A DNA stretch of 64,000 nt, from the NCBI RefSeq assembly GCF_033193315.1, contig NZ_CP136187.1:1550001-1614000 (forward strand), in the 5' to 3' direction. Of the stretch, positions 1-8,248 are shown piece by piece. Source of the DNA: Agathobaculum sp. NTUH-O15-33 (GTDB lineage: Bacteria; Bacillota; Clostridia; Oscillospirales; Butyricicoccaceae). A model generated the notes under the pieces. It worked only from the letters and a program-made list of their open reading frames with translations. It made no database searches and was not told the origin of the DNA. The position numbers and the translations under genes are program-made. Position 1 is the stretch's first letter; every line of letters begins with the position of its first letter.

Positions 1-816
1 ATTCGAAATATCATCGTCGCGGAGCTGGAGCAGGTGATCAAAAAGTACCCGTCCGAGCGGCGCACCAAGCTCGTCACCGCCGAAGCCGTGCCCGTGTTCG
101 ACGAGACCGAACACATCGAGGATTACCCCGTGCTGCTCTTCTTGACGCGCGAGGGCTACTTTAAGAAAATTACGCCTCAATCCTTCCGCATGGGCAGCGA
201 GCACAAGCTAAAGGATGGGGATGAGATCGTTTGGCAGGCCGAAACGACCAACAAGGCGGAGATCATCTTCCTGACCAACATGCAGCAGGCCTACAAAGCC
301 CGCCTGTATGATTTTGACGACTGCAAAGCCTCCGCGCTGGGCGACTATCTGGCCTCTAAGCTCGGCATGGACGAAGGGGAAACGCCGGTGTTCGCGTTCC
401 AGCCCGGCGATTACAAGGGGATCATGGCGGTCGTGTTCCAGAACGGCAAGGCCGCCCGTTTCTCGATCGACAGCTTTGAAACCAAGACCAACCGCCGCCG
501 CCTGACGGGCGCGTATTCGGGCAAGTCGCCCGCCGTTCAGTTCTTCTTCCCGGTGGATGAAACGACCGAGATCACCATGTTTTCCACCGCGAACCGCGCG
601 CTGACCTTCCGCGCGGGCATGCTGGATATCAAGGCCAGCCGCTCGACACAGGGGGTACAGGCGATGGTGCTGCGCGGTAAGCACACGGTCACCCGCGCCG
701 TCCGCATGGAGGACGCGGCGCTTACCGATAACGGCCGCTACCGCTGCCGTTCCATTCCCTCTATCGGAGCTTTGCTGACCGATGAGGACCTGCCGGATAA
801 GCAGCTGACGCTTTAA
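1..816 (+). CDS. parC: DNA topoisomerase IV / gyrase subunit A, C-terminal part (5' truncated by window edge)
   Basis: The reading frame is open from base 1, so the gene starts outside the window; 271 residues of the C-terminal half are visible. The subunit carries the cleavage tyrosine (not in view) and with the ATPase subunit relaxes or decatenates DNA. What is visible is the C-terminal wrapping domain, with the clostridial-type strings KTNRRRLTGAYSGKSP and RSTQGVQAM. The short domain without an obvious gyrase-box repeat argues for topoisomerase IV A (ParC) over GyrA, but this is a family judgement. A strong terminator follows directly. Confidence 0.8.
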   Translation: MRNIIVAELEQVIKKYPSERRTKLVTAEAVPVFDETEHIEDYPVLLFLTREGYFKKITPQSFRMGSEHKLKDGDEIVWQAETTNKAEIIFLTNMQQAYKARLYDFDDCKASALGDYLASKLGMDEGETPVFAFQPGDYKGIMAVVFQNGKAARFSIDSFETKTNRRRLTGAYSGKSPAVQFFFPVDETTEITMFSTANRALTFRAGMLDIKASRSTQGVQAMVLRGKHTVTRAVRMEDAALTDNGRYRCRSIPSIGALLTDEDLPDKQLTL

Positions 817-832
817 TATCGTATGGCTGAGA

Positions 833-869
833 GGGCTGTGAAAACCGTAAAGGTTTTCACAGCCCTTTT
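833..869 (+). terminator. Rho-independent terminator of the topoisomerase gene
   Basis: Perfect 14-bp arms at 833-846 and 852-865 with a 5-nt loop, followed by TTTT. It lies between the topoisomerase stop and the convergent MATE gene stop. Confidence 0.9.
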
Positions 870-872
870 GTC

Positions 873-2228
873 TTAACTTGCGGACGTGCTTTCGCTTTGC
901 CATGCGTTTGCTTTCAGAACAAAAAACACGGTAAGCAGGGTCGAAAAAAGGTCGGCCGCCGGCTGTACGCAGATCACGCCGGTCAGGTCGAACAGCCGGG
1001 GCAGGGTGAATATGAGAGGGAAGAAGAAAATACCCTGCCGGCTCAAGCTGAGCGCGCTGCCGATCAGGCTATTCCCAATCGCCAGATAGAGGGAAGCGTA
1101 CACCATTTGAAATCCAAAGGTGATGAGCAGCACGGCGTTCAGCCGCAGCGCCTTGCTGGCCAGCGCGATCATCTGCGCGTCGCTTCCGAAAAGGGAAACC
1201 ACCGGCTCGGCAAATACGATCAGCGCCGCCGCCGCGATCACGCAAAAGGCGGTCGACCAGATCAGGCAAAGCTTAATGGACTTTTGCAGCCGCCCCAGCT
1301 GCTTCGCGCCGTAATTGTAGCCCGCGAAAGGCTGAAAGCCCTTTAGAAAACCGAACACGACATAGGTGGACACGGTCATGATCCGGGTGACGGCCCCCAT
1401 GGCCGCGACGGCATAATCGCCATAGGGCTTGGCAGCCGTATTAATCAACCCCATGGACGCGCTGGCCAGAAACTGAAACAGAAGCACGGGAACGCCTATT
1501 TTTAAGATTTCGCCGTAAATTTTTCCCGAAATTGTGATCTTGCGCAGAGAAAACCGCAGCACACCCTTTTTCTTTGCGATATAGCCGAGATAAAGCGCCA
1601 TATTCAGGCACAGAGAGAGCACGGTGGCGATCGCCGCGCCCTCGATGCCCAGCTTCATGCCATAAATCAGGATGGGGTCCAAAATCACGTTCGCAAGGCT
1701 GCCCGTTAGCATGGCGGCCATGGTAAAGCGGGTAGCGCCCTGCGCGGTAAGCAGGTTGTTCATGGATACGGTGAACACGTTGATGATAGAGCCCACGACA
1801 TAGATTTTCGCGTAGGCGCGCGCATAGGGCAGAATCGTTTCCGTAGCGCCGAGAGAGGTCAATACGGGATCGAGAAAAAGAAGGATGACCGCGATGATCG
1901 CGCCGCCCAATAAGATACCGGAGAAAAGCGCGGTCGAAGCGGTCCGGTCCGCATGCTCGTGATCGCCTTTGCCGAGCAAGCGGGAAATGTAAGAGGATGC
2001 GCCCGCGCCGAACATCATGCCAAGGCCAATGATGATTTGCACGATCGGGAACACAACGGATACGGCGCCCATTTGGCTGAGCCCCAACCCGCCCACGAAA
2101 TATGCGTCGATCACGTTGTACAAGGCGGAGATCAGCATGCCGACCATCGTCGGTATGCCCAGCTTGAGCAGGGCGGAAGCAACGTTCGCTTCCCGCAAAA
2201 GATAGAGGTGCGTGGATTTTTCAGACAT
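873..2228 (-). CDS. MATE family efflux transporter
   Basis: A 451-residue multidrug and toxin extrusion protein, expected to export cationic drugs or metabolites across the membrane by Na+/H+ antiport. About 12 hydrophobic segments are visible, with the duplicated MATE architecture and typical N-terminal text LKLGIPTMVGMLISALYNVIDAYFVGGLG. An ATG at 2234 is in frame, but AGGAGG (2237-2242) lies only 2 nt from it and 8 nt from the ATG at 2228, so 2228 is chosen. The upstream TetR gene (2332-2907) and a matching operator at 2288-2305 suggest local repression. The substrate cannot be read from sequence. Confidence 0.92.
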   Translation of the reverse strand: MSEKSTHLYLLREANVASALLKLGIPTMVGMLISALYNVIDAYFVGGLGLSQMGAVSVVFPIVQIIIGLGMMFGAGASSYISRLLGKGDHEHADRTASTALFSGILLGGAIIAVILLFLDPVLTSLGATETILPYARAYAKIYVVGSIINVFTVSMNNLLTAQGATRFTMAAMLTGSLANVILDPILIYGMKLGIEGAAIATVLSLCLNMALYLGYIAKKKGVLRFSLRKITISGKIYGEILKIGVPVLLFQFLASASMGLINTAAKPYGDYAVAAMGAVTRIMTVSTYVVFGFLKGFQPFAGYNYGAKQLGRLQKSIKLCLIWSTAFCVIAAAALIVFAEPVVSLFGSDAQMIALASKALRLNAVLLITFGFQMVYASLYLAIGNSLIGSALSLSRQGIFFFPLIFTLPRLFDLTGVICVQPAADLFSTLLTVFFVLKANAWQSESTSAS

Positions 2229-2287
2229 GGTCATGTCCTCCTAAAAATGGTTTTATATGATCGGCAAAGCCGGGATCATTAACGAAA

Positions 2288-2305
2288 ACTGAACGTTAGT
2301 TCGAT
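2288..2305 (-). promoter_or_regulatory. Candidate TetR operator in front of the MATE gene
   Basis: Inverted repeat TGAAC-N4-GTTC(G)A within an 18-bp frame that aligns with the perfect palindrome at 2921-2938 (AxTGAAC-N4-GTTCxAT). It lies 60 nt upstream of the MATE start. Confidence 0.65.
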
Positions 2306-2315
2306 ATTGTTCAAT

Positions 2316-2346
2316 AAAAAAAGGAACCGGCCTAAAGGCCGATTCC
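2316..2346 (-). terminator. Terminator of the TetR gene
   Basis: On the minus strand GGAATCGGCC-TTTA-GGCCGGTTCC is followed by seven T. The TetR stop codon lies in the hairpin loop. Confidence 0.85.
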
Positions 2347-2907
2347 GGATAAATACATTTTGGATAATTTGTGAAGGGTCATAACAGCCCATTCCTTTCC
2401 CTTATCATGATACATGATCTGCATCAGGCCATCAACAAAGTTGCTTGCAATGATATGGACAAAAACCTCGTCCGCGGTCTCGTCGTTACAGTGCTGCGCC
2501 AAATGTTTCTCTATTTCGGCGATAAAGCGATCTTTTTCATGGTCGTACTTGGTGCCGCCGCTTTGATCGATCAAAATAATAAATTCCTCGCGGTGGTCAA
2601 ATAGGTCGAGCAAGCAGTCGATTTCGGCTGTGCTCAGTCCGTAAATAGCGTTGCCGCCGTGCATCCGCTGGGGTTCCTGCCGGTCACCCGCGCAGAGGAC
2701 GCGCTCCCAATCGTACAGAACGGGGAGGAGTACGGCGTCGAAAAGCGCCTGCTTGTTTTTATAGTAAGAGTAGATCAGGCCGGTCGGTATTTTGGCCCTT
2801 TGGGCAATGCTGCGCATAACAGCCGCCTGATAGCCCTTTTCAAAAAATTCCGCCAGCGCGGCCTTTAAAATATTCTCGCGGATTTCATCCTTTAACACCT
2901 GCGGCAT
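2332..2907 (-). CDS. TetR/AcrR family transcriptional regulator
   Basis: A 191-residue repressor-type protein. Residues 1-50 form the TetR DNA-binding domain, with the helix-turn-helix around AVMRSIAQRAKIPTGLIYSYYKNK; the rest is the variable ligand-binding and dimerisation part. A start at 2937 is open, but the ATG at 2907 has GGAGG 5 nt upstream and matches family length, so it is chosen. It is transcribed from a near-consensus promoter whose -10 abuts a perfect palindrome, so autorepression is likely, and the MATE gene downstream carries the same type of site. It is therefore probably the drug-responsive regulator of that pump (inference). Confidence 0.9.
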   Translation of the reverse strand: MPQVLKDEIRENILKAALAEFFEKGYQAAVMRSIAQRAKIPTGLIYSYYKNKQALFDAVLLPVLYDWERVLCAGDRQEPQRMHGGNAIYGLSTAEIDCLLDLFDHREEFIILIDQSGGTKYDHEKDRFIAEIEKHLAQHCNDETADEVFVHIIASNFVDGLMQIMYHDKGKEWAVMTLHKLSKMYLSGIGL

Positions 2908-2920
2908 AGCGTCCTCCAAT

Positions 2921-2965
2921 ATTGAACTTATGTTCAATTATAAGGCGGAGCATACGCTTTGTCAA
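2921..2965 (-). promoter_or_regulatory. TetR promoter with overlapping operator
   Basis: Minus strand TTGACA (2960-2965), 17-bp spacer, TATAAT (2937-2942). The palindrome ATTGAAC-TTAT-GTTCAAT occupies 2921-2938, overlapping the -10 box, an arrangement typical of a repressor site. Confidence 0.85.
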
Positions 2966-2969
2966 GGAA

Positions 2970-3004
2970 CAAAAAAGCGCATTGCAGAAAATTCCGCAAT
3001 GCGC
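2970..3004 (-). terminator. Terminator of the cysteine synthase gene
   Basis: Arms GCGCATTGC (2977-2985) and GCAATGCGC (2996-3004), with the poly-T run on the minus strand (2970-2976). Confidence 0.85.
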
Positions 3005-3015
3005 CAAGCGATGTA

Positions 3016-3945
3016 TCATTCGTCGAACAGTGGGGTGGAGAAGTACCGCTCGGCGGTGTCGGGCAGCACGGTAACGACCGTTTTGCCGGGGCCGAGCTTG
3101 CGCGCCAGTTGGATCGCGGCGGCTACGTTGGTACCGCTGGAAATGCCGCACATCAGCCCTTCCAGACGGGCGAGGTCGCGCGCGGTCTGAATGGCTTCGT
3201 CGTCGGACACAATGTACAGGTTATCGTAAATTTCCGTATTCAGGTTTTTGGGGATCACGCCGTCGCCTATGCCCATTTGCAGGTGCGTGCCGATCGATCC
3301 GCCGGACAAAATGGCCGCGTTTTCCGGTTCGACCGCCCAAATTTCCAGCCCCGAGTTATGCTCCCGCAGCACCTCGCCGATGCCGCTGATCGTACCGCCC
3401 GTACCAAAACCGGCGCAGAAGCCGTCGATCGGGCCGCCAACCTGCTCTAAAATCTCAAGCGCGGTGTGCGCGCGATGCACGGCGGGGTTTGCCGGGTTGT
3501 CGAACTGCTGGGGAACAAATACCTTGGGATCGCTCGCGGCCATATCCATGGCCTTTTGCAGGCACTGATCGATACAGTCCCCAATATTGCCCGCGTCGTG
3601 CACAAGAATGACCTCGGCCCCGTAATGGCGGACGAGCTTCCGGCGTTCCTCGGATACCGAATCCGGCATAATGATGACCGTGCGGTAGCCCTTTACCGCG
3701 CCGCACAGCGCAAGGCCGATGCCTTGATTGCCGCTTGTCGGCTCGACAATGATGGTGTCCGGGCCGATCAGACCGCGCTTTTCCGCGTCCTCAATCATGT
3801 TCAGCGCGGTGCGCGTTTTGATCGAACCGCCTACGTTAAGGCCTTCGTACTTGACCAGCACCTCAGCGCCGCCCTCGGGCGCCATATGGCTCAGTCGCAC
3901 CATCGGCGTGTGGCCAACGGCCTCTAGAATATTGCTGTAAACCAT
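3016..3945 (-). CDS. cysK: Cysteine synthase (O-acetylserine sulfhydrylase), PLP-dependent
   Basis: 309 residues, the usual length for CysK. It makes cysteine from O-acetylserine and sulfide in the cytoplasm. The PLP lysine lies in GGSIKTRTALNMIEDAEKRG, where most CysK proteins have GGSVKDR; the substrate loop is PTSGNQGIGLAL and the phosphate-binding loop GTGGTISGIGEVL. A TTG at 3966 extends the frame, but ATG 3945 begins the canonical MVYSNILEAVGHTPMVRL. The unusual Thr after the catalytic Lys and Gln in TSGNQG leave room for a related beta-replacement enzyme (for example a CysM or cystathionine beta-synthase type). Confidence 0.88.
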   Translation of the reverse strand: MVYSNILEAVGHTPMVRLSHMAPEGGAEVLVKYEGLNVGGSIKTRTALNMIEDAEKRGLIGPDTIIVEPTSGNQGIGLALCGAVKGYRTVIIMPDSVSEERRKLVRHYGAEVILVHDAGNIGDCIDQCLQKAMDMAASDPKVFVPQQFDNPANPAVHRAHTALEILEQVGGPIDGFCAGFGTGGTISGIGEVLREHNSGLEIWAVEPENAAILSGGSIGTHLQMGIGDGVIPKNLNTEIYDNLYIVSDDEAIQTARDLARLEGLMCGISSGTNVAAAIQLARKLGPGKTVVTVLPDTAERYFSTPLFDE

Positions 3946-4059
3946 GTTAAATGATCTTCCTCTCAAACGTGTTGTCCAATAGCTATTATTATAACACAGT
4001 TCATTCTATATGGGTAGGAGAGAATTTGTTTAAAAAGGTGATACGGTCAGTATACAAAA

Positions 4060-4093
4060 ATGAAGTTCTCAGTGTAAGAACTGAGAACTTCAT
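4060..4093. repeat. Perfect 14-bp inverted repeat
   Basis: ATGAAGTTCTCAGT at 4060-4073 and its exact reverse complement at 4080-4093 with a 6-nt loop. There is only a short T run on the minus side, so it may be a weak terminator or part of a mobile repeat. Confidence 0.6.
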
Positions 4094-4109
4094 TTGGTGT
4101 TTCATTGGA

Positions 4110-4607
4110 GCGGCGGTGAGGTCACCAATGTCCTTCGGTTAAGAATAACTGACTCCTATACAACATAGCGCCGCCCTTTGGCCTCCCCACGGCGGGGCAT
4201 ATGCGTAAACTTAAGCAGCGTATGCATAGAGCGCTCTTTGGGCTTCCCCCGACGAGGGGAAGCTGGCACGGCGAAGCCGTGACTGATGGGGGGCGCATGA
4301 ATTGGCAGCATGATGTGCGTGTCTGCCTTAAAGTGCGCTATTCGTTACGCCCCCCATTCGTCACGCGCCTACGGCGCGCGCCACCTTCCCCTCGTGGGGG
4401 GAAGGCTAGAAAACGGTCTTTGGCCCCCCGCGCATTGCTTAAGTTTACGCATATGCCCGACGACGGGAAGGCCAGAAAGCGGTCTTTGGCCCCCGCGCAT
4501 TGCTTAAGTTTACGCATATGCCTCGTCGGGGGAAGCCCAAAGGGCATTTGCTACCCAATTAGTACTTACTCACTCTTAACTAAATGACATTGGCGGGTCA
4601 CCCCGTC
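4110..4607. repeat. Gene-free, REP-like repeat region
   Basis: A roughly 500-bp interval without a credible gene. The 21-mer GCATATGCGTAAACTTAAGCA occurs at 4197-4217 and, inverted, at 4436-4456 and 4501-4521; the last two belong to a 65-bp tandem duplication that also carries GGTCTTTGGCCCCC. Short GC palindromes (CCCGACGAGGGG-type and CCCCTCGTGGGGG) and the half sites GGCGGTGAGGTCACC (4112-4126) and CACCCCGTCCTAC (4599-4611) resemble the palindromes embedded in the RAYT gene at 16.6-17.0 kb. Open frames across it are chance products of the repeats. Confidence 0.7.
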
Positions 4608-5111
4608 CTACGGCATATGTGATTCATGATGCCTTTCCGCCTTTTTACCGAACAGCACAAATAAGTACGGCACAAAGAGGGACACGATGATACCGCCCCA
4701 AAGGGGAAACGCGGGAAAAATCTGAAACACGCCCTGCAAAAAGGCAGAGGAAAACTGTATGGGCAGGCCAAGCAGCAAAAACAGGGTTATAGGATAAGCC
4801 CCCATCAACTGCACGACCTTTTCAAGAACCAGAAAAACGACGTGATACACTACGACGAGCGAGGCGGACAGGGCGAGTTCACGGCGGGTCATGCGCCGAG
4901 CAAACAGCAAACCCACCAGAAGGAACAAAACCAGACCCATACCGACTAAAATCAACGTATGGGGAAGATTAATCACCTCGGAGCTATACACGCCGTTCGC
5001 GTCCGGCAGCAGCGCCCGCGTAAGTTGAAACGCAGAAACGAAGTCTGTGATCGTCAGCACAATGCCACAGACCGTGCAGAGCAAGGGAATACGTAAATAG
5101 GGATGGCCCAT
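4608..5111 (-). CDS. Hypothetical polytopic membrane protein
   Basis: 167 residues with about four to five hydrophobic segments (starting at IPLLCTVCGIVLTI, HTLILVGMGLVLFLLVGLLF, LALSASLVVVYHVVFLVL, ITLFLLLGLP and IIVSLFVPYLFVLFG) and a charged tail. I do not recognise a family. The start at 5111 has GGGAGGTG 6 nt upstream; longer frames overlap the preceding gene. It is the last gene of the minus-strand unit with PepV and the dipeptide epimerase (25 nt after the epimerase stop), so a role in peptide or cell-wall handling is possible but unproven. Confidence 0.7.
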   Translation of the reverse strand: MGHPYLRIPLLCTVCGIVLTITDFVSAFQLTRALLPDANGVYSSEVINLPHTLILVGMGLVLFLLVGLLFARRMTRRELALSASLVVVYHVVFLVLEKVVQLMGAYPITLFLLLGLPIQFSSAFLQGVFQIFPAFPLWGGIIVSLFVPYLFVLFGKKAERHHESHMP

Positions 5112-5136
5112 ATCAAGCACCTCCCGGCACGATACA

Positions 5137-6228
5137 TTAATCGAGGTATGTAATCTTTTCGATCCCCTTGATCCCAAGACCCGGCTCGTCGGAAACGGTG
5201 ATGTCCTTTTCATGGAACACCGCGCCGCCGAGGATGGGATCCTCCAGACAGAGCACGGGGCCGTCCAGATCGACCTTGGTGATGATCTGCTTGGCGCAGG
5301 CCAGATGAATCGCCGCGTTGACCGAAATTTTTGCTTCCAGCATACAGCCGATCATACACTCGACGCCGTAAACCTCGGCGGCGGACGCAATCTTGAGCGC
5401 GTTGTACAGGCCGCCGCACTTCATCAGTTTAATATTGACCAGATCGGCCGCGCGCATCTGCATGATGGTCAGCGCGTCGGAGGGGCCCTGCACGCTTTCA
5501 TCCGCCAACACGGGAATCGATACGTTGTCCGTCACGTATTTCAGGCCGACAAGGTCGTGCTGATGCACCGGCTGCTCGACAAATTCGATGTCCAGCCCCT
5601 TGTCCTCCATCTGGCCAAGGATGCGCACGGCTTCCTTGGGCTTCCAGCCCTGATTTGCGTCGATGCGGATACGCACATCCGAACCGACCTCCTTGCGGAT
5701 GGCCTCCAGCCGCTTCAGGTCGAGCGGCGCGTCCTTGCCGACCTTGCATTTCAGGCAGTCGTATCCACGGTCGATCGCGTTGCGCGCGTCGCGGGCCATT
5801 TCCTCCGGATCGTTCACGCTGATGGTGATGTCGGTAACGATCTTATTGCGGCTGCCGCCCATCAGCTTGTAAACGGGAATGCCGTAAAGCTGGCCGTAAA
5901 GATCCCACAGCGCCATATCGACCGCGGCCTTGGCGCTTGTATTCTTGAGGATACAGGCGTTCAGCGCGAGCATCAGGTTTTCAAAATCATCCACCTCGCG
6001 GCCGAGAATGGTGGGGATGATGTGATCGCGGATCGCGCCGATGATCGCGCCCGCGGTATCGCCCGTGACCGCGCCGGTCGGCGGCGCTTCGCCATAGCCG
6101 ATCGCGCCCGTGTCGGTGTGAATCTCAACGATAACGTCCTCCACCGAGGAGACCGAGCGCACCGCCGTTTTGAACGGCACGCGCAGCGGCACGGAGATCT
6201 TGCCCAGTCTTACTTTGGTGATTTTCAT
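5137..6228 (-). CDS. Dipeptide epimerase, enolase superfamily (L-Ala-D/L-Glu epimerase type)
   Basis: 363 residues. An N-terminal capping domain is followed by a barrel with the MLE/AEE-subgroup signatures: KCKVG (catalytic Lys), RIRIDANQGW (metal Asp), EFVEQPV (metal Glu), VLADESV (metal Asp) and LVNIKLMKCGG (second catalytic Lys). Enzymes of this type epimerise dipeptides such as L-Ala-D-Glu from murein. GTG 6246 extends the frame, but ATG 6228 has GGAG 9 nt upstream. Its place behind the PepV dipeptidase supports murein-peptide recycling: epimerise, then hydrolyse. The exact dipeptide specificity is not visible. Confidence 0.87.
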   Translation of the reverse strand: MKITKVRLGKISVPLRVPFKTAVRSVSSVEDVIVEIHTDTGAIGYGEAPPTGAVTGDTAGAIIGAIRDHIIPTILGREVDDFENLMLALNACILKNTSAKAAVDMALWDLYGQLYGIPVYKLMGGSRNKIVTDITISVNDPEEMARDARNAIDRGYDCLKCKVGKDAPLDLKRLEAIRKEVGSDVRIRIDANQGWKPKEAVRILGQMEDKGLDIEFVEQPVHQHDLVGLKYVTDNVSIPVLADESVQGPSDALTIMQMRAADLVNIKLMKCGGLYNALKIASAAEVYGVECMIGCMLEAKISVNAAIHLACAKQIITKVDLDGPVLCLEDPILGGAVFHEKDITVSDEPGLGIKGIEKITYLD

Positions 6229-6252
6229 ATTGTCATGCTCCTTCACTATTTG

Positions 6253-6645
6253 TCAGGATAGAATCTTCCAGTAGGTGTTTTTTTCACCTATGTTAATAGC
6301 CAGCCAATGGCCGAGTGAGTCAGCGGCAATAAAGAGATAAACCGGTTCCTCTTCAATCGGCGAATAGTCAAGCAAAATTTCGTACCAGCCGGAACCGGAG
6401 GAGCCCTGCGGCATCATGCGCCGGACCTTGAGTGACTGAAGCCGCCGGTAGGTCTCGTCCAGATCGAAGCCGGTCAACTCTGTTTCTGTGAAATTCGCGC
6501 CCGCCGTGCCGATCTTGATCGTCATACCGGTAAGGGGCGCGTACGGCAGTATGCCGGACAGCGGCCGGGATCGAAAATACGTTCCCCAAAGAATACCCGC
6601 CGTGCAGAAAACAAGCGCCAGCACGCTCCATGTGCGCTTTCCCAT
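6253..6645 (-). CDS. Hypothetical membrane-anchored protein
   Basis: 130 residues: one N-terminal hydrophobic segment (WSVLALVFCTAGILWGTYF) that could be a signal anchor, then a soluble domain of about 100 residues that is probably extracytoplasmic. The cysteine at position 14 lacks a proper lipobox, so a lipoprotein call is not supported. The start at 6645 is chosen because the upstream extension is antisense-like overlap with PepV coding sequence. It sits 22 nt after pepV and 24 nt before the epimerase, clearly in their operon. No family recognised. Confidence 0.72.
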   Translation of the reverse strand: MGKRTWSVLALVFCTAGILWGTYFRSRPLSGILPYAPLTGMTIKIGTAGANFTETELTGFDLDETYRRLQSLKVRRMMPQGSSGSGWYEILLDYSPIEEEPVYLFIAADSLGHWLAINIGEKNTYWKILS

Positions 6646-6667
6646 GTCCCTTTTCCTCGGTTCCCGT

Positions 6668-8032
6668 TTACTTCGCCAGCTCGAACATGGCCGAGGCGAT
6701 GATCTCGGCGTTTTGCAGCAGGCGTTCAACCTCCATATACTCATCCGGCTTGTGCTCGCGCACCTCGTCGCCCGGAAAAATCGGCCCAAAGGCCACCAGA
6801 TTCGGGATCGACTTGGCATAGGTGCCGCCGCCGATGGATTTTAAAACCGCTTTGTCGCCGGTCTCGGCTTCGTAAACGCGGGATAGCTTTGCAATCAATT
6901 CGCTTTCGGGCGGCATATAAATGGCAGCCTTGTGGCGCATTTCGGTCTCGGTAAAGCCCGCTTCGGCAAAGGCTGAGCGCAGCGGGGGCGCGGCTTCGTC
7001 GAAGGTCCTCGTAACGGGGTAGCGCACGGAAAGCGTGACGGATACCTCGTCCTCGCCGCCGCGGATCACACCTAGGTTGACGGTCAGATCGCCCGAAAGC
7101 TCATCGCGCATGGCAAGACCCAAATGCTCGCCGCGCGTTTCCATGCCGATGCGCTCCGCCAAAAAGGTCAGCGTGTCCTTTACATCGCCTTCGGTCAGCG
7201 GCAGTTGTAAAAGCGCCTGCGCCAGACGGCCAATGGCGTTTTCGCCTTGCTCGGGCGTGGAGCCATGCGCCGAAACACCCTGCGCTTCCACACGGATGCC
7301 GCCTTGGATCGGCGTTGCGGTCACTTTATCGGCATGTATCCGATCCGCCGCTTCGGGCGGGCAGGAGAGTTCGGCAAAGGCGAAGGCGGGGGACACGTTG
7401 GACGCCGTGCCGCCCTCGATCCGGCGCAGGTGATACGCGCCGTTTTGGCGCAGCTTGCGGCTGTAAGAGCAGTTCATGATGCCCTTTTCACCGTTGATGA
7501 TCGGATATTCGCCATCCGGCGTAAAGCCCATGACGGGGATTTCGCCGCCCTTTTCCAAATAGTACTTCATATCCTGACAGCCGGTCTCCTCATTGGTGCC
7601 GAACAGCAGACGGATGCGGCGGGAAAGCGGCGCGCCCGCATCCTTTAACGCGGCCAGCGCGTACAGTGCCGCCACGGTGGGGCCTTTATCGTCCATGGTG
7701 CCGCGCCCATATATGCGGCCGTTTTCGATCTGGCCGCCAAAAGGCTCGCGCGTCCAGCCGTCGCCCGCGGGAACGACGTCCAAATGGCCCAGAATGGCCA
7801 CCATTTCCTCGCCCTCGCCATACTCGCACCAGCCCACGCGCCCGTCCATATCGGTGGCCGGAAAGCCCAGCTTTTCGCAAAGCGCCAGCATCTGGTCAAG
7901 ACTTCGCCGGACCTCGGCCCCGTAGGGCGCGCCGTTCTCCGCCGGGCCTTCGACGCTGGGGATGCGGATAAGCGACGCTAGATCGGCAAGCAAGTCGTCC
8001 TGATGCTGCCGGAGATAAGCTTTAAAATCCAT
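6668..8032 (-). CDS. pepV: Dipeptidase PepV, M20 metallopeptidase
   Basis: 454 residues, close to known PepV proteins. It hydrolyses dipeptides in the cytoplasm using two zinc ions. Metal and catalytic motifs are visible: ILGHLDVVPAGDGW (His/Asp), GRGTMDDKGPTVAAL (bridging Asp) and GTNEETGCQDMKYYL (Glu-Glu), with the lid/dimerisation domain after about residue 190. ATG 8032 follows AAGGAAGGACAAGG; a longer frame to 8164 only adds promoter sequence. First gene of a four-gene minus-strand operon and divergent from the DUF819 transporter gene. Confidence 0.92.
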   Translation of the reverse strand: MDFKAYLRQHQDDLLADLASLIRIPSVEGPAENGAPYGAEVRRSLDQMLALCEKLGFPATDMDGRVGWCEYGEGEEMVAILGHLDVVPAGDGWTREPFGGQIENGRIYGRGTMDDKGPTVAALYALAALKDAGAPLSRRIRLLFGTNEETGCQDMKYYLEKGGEIPVMGFTPDGEYPIINGEKGIMNCSYSRKLRQNGAYHLRRIEGGTASNVSPAFAFAELSCPPEAADRIHADKVTATPIQGGIRVEAQGVSAHGSTPEQGENAIGRLAQALLQLPLTEGDVKDTLTFLAERIGMETRGEHLGLAMRDELSGDLTVNLGVIRGGEDEVSVTLSVRYPVTRTFDEAAPPLRSAFAEAGFTETEMRHKAAIYMPPESELIAKLSRVYEAETGDKAVLKSIGGGTYAKSIPNLVAFGPIFPGDEVREHKPDEYMEVERLLQNAEIIASAMFELAK

Positions 8033-8142
8033 CCTTGTCCTTCCTTTCCTTATGTTCCATATGCTTATTGTACCCGAAAATACGGTGTATTGCAAATAAA
8101 TGCACAAAAAACTTATGCCCAAAAGCAAAATAATTAAGCATA

Positions 8143-8171
8143 TTGCAATGGGAGGAAAAATCATGTATAAT
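8143..8171 (+). promoter_or_regulatory. Promoter of the DUF819 gene
   Basis: TTGCAA (8143-8148), 17-bp spacer, TATAAT (8166-8171), 78 nt before the start codon. Confidence 0.7.
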
Positions 8172-8248
8172 GGGAGCAGACAACTGCCGCGCTCCGTGGG
8201 GAATTTGGTGGGGCGGGGGAGAAAACTGAAAAAAGAGAGGGAAACTGT

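Noticed and set aside
4201-4587. Open frames of up to 128 codons in the repeat region
   Set aside because: They arise from tandem and inverted repeats, are Arg/Pro-rich and have no ribosome binding site.
5212-6261. 349-codon plus-strand frame opposite the dipeptide epimerase
   Set aside because: Antisense of a well-supported enolase-superfamily gene with all catalytic motifs in place.
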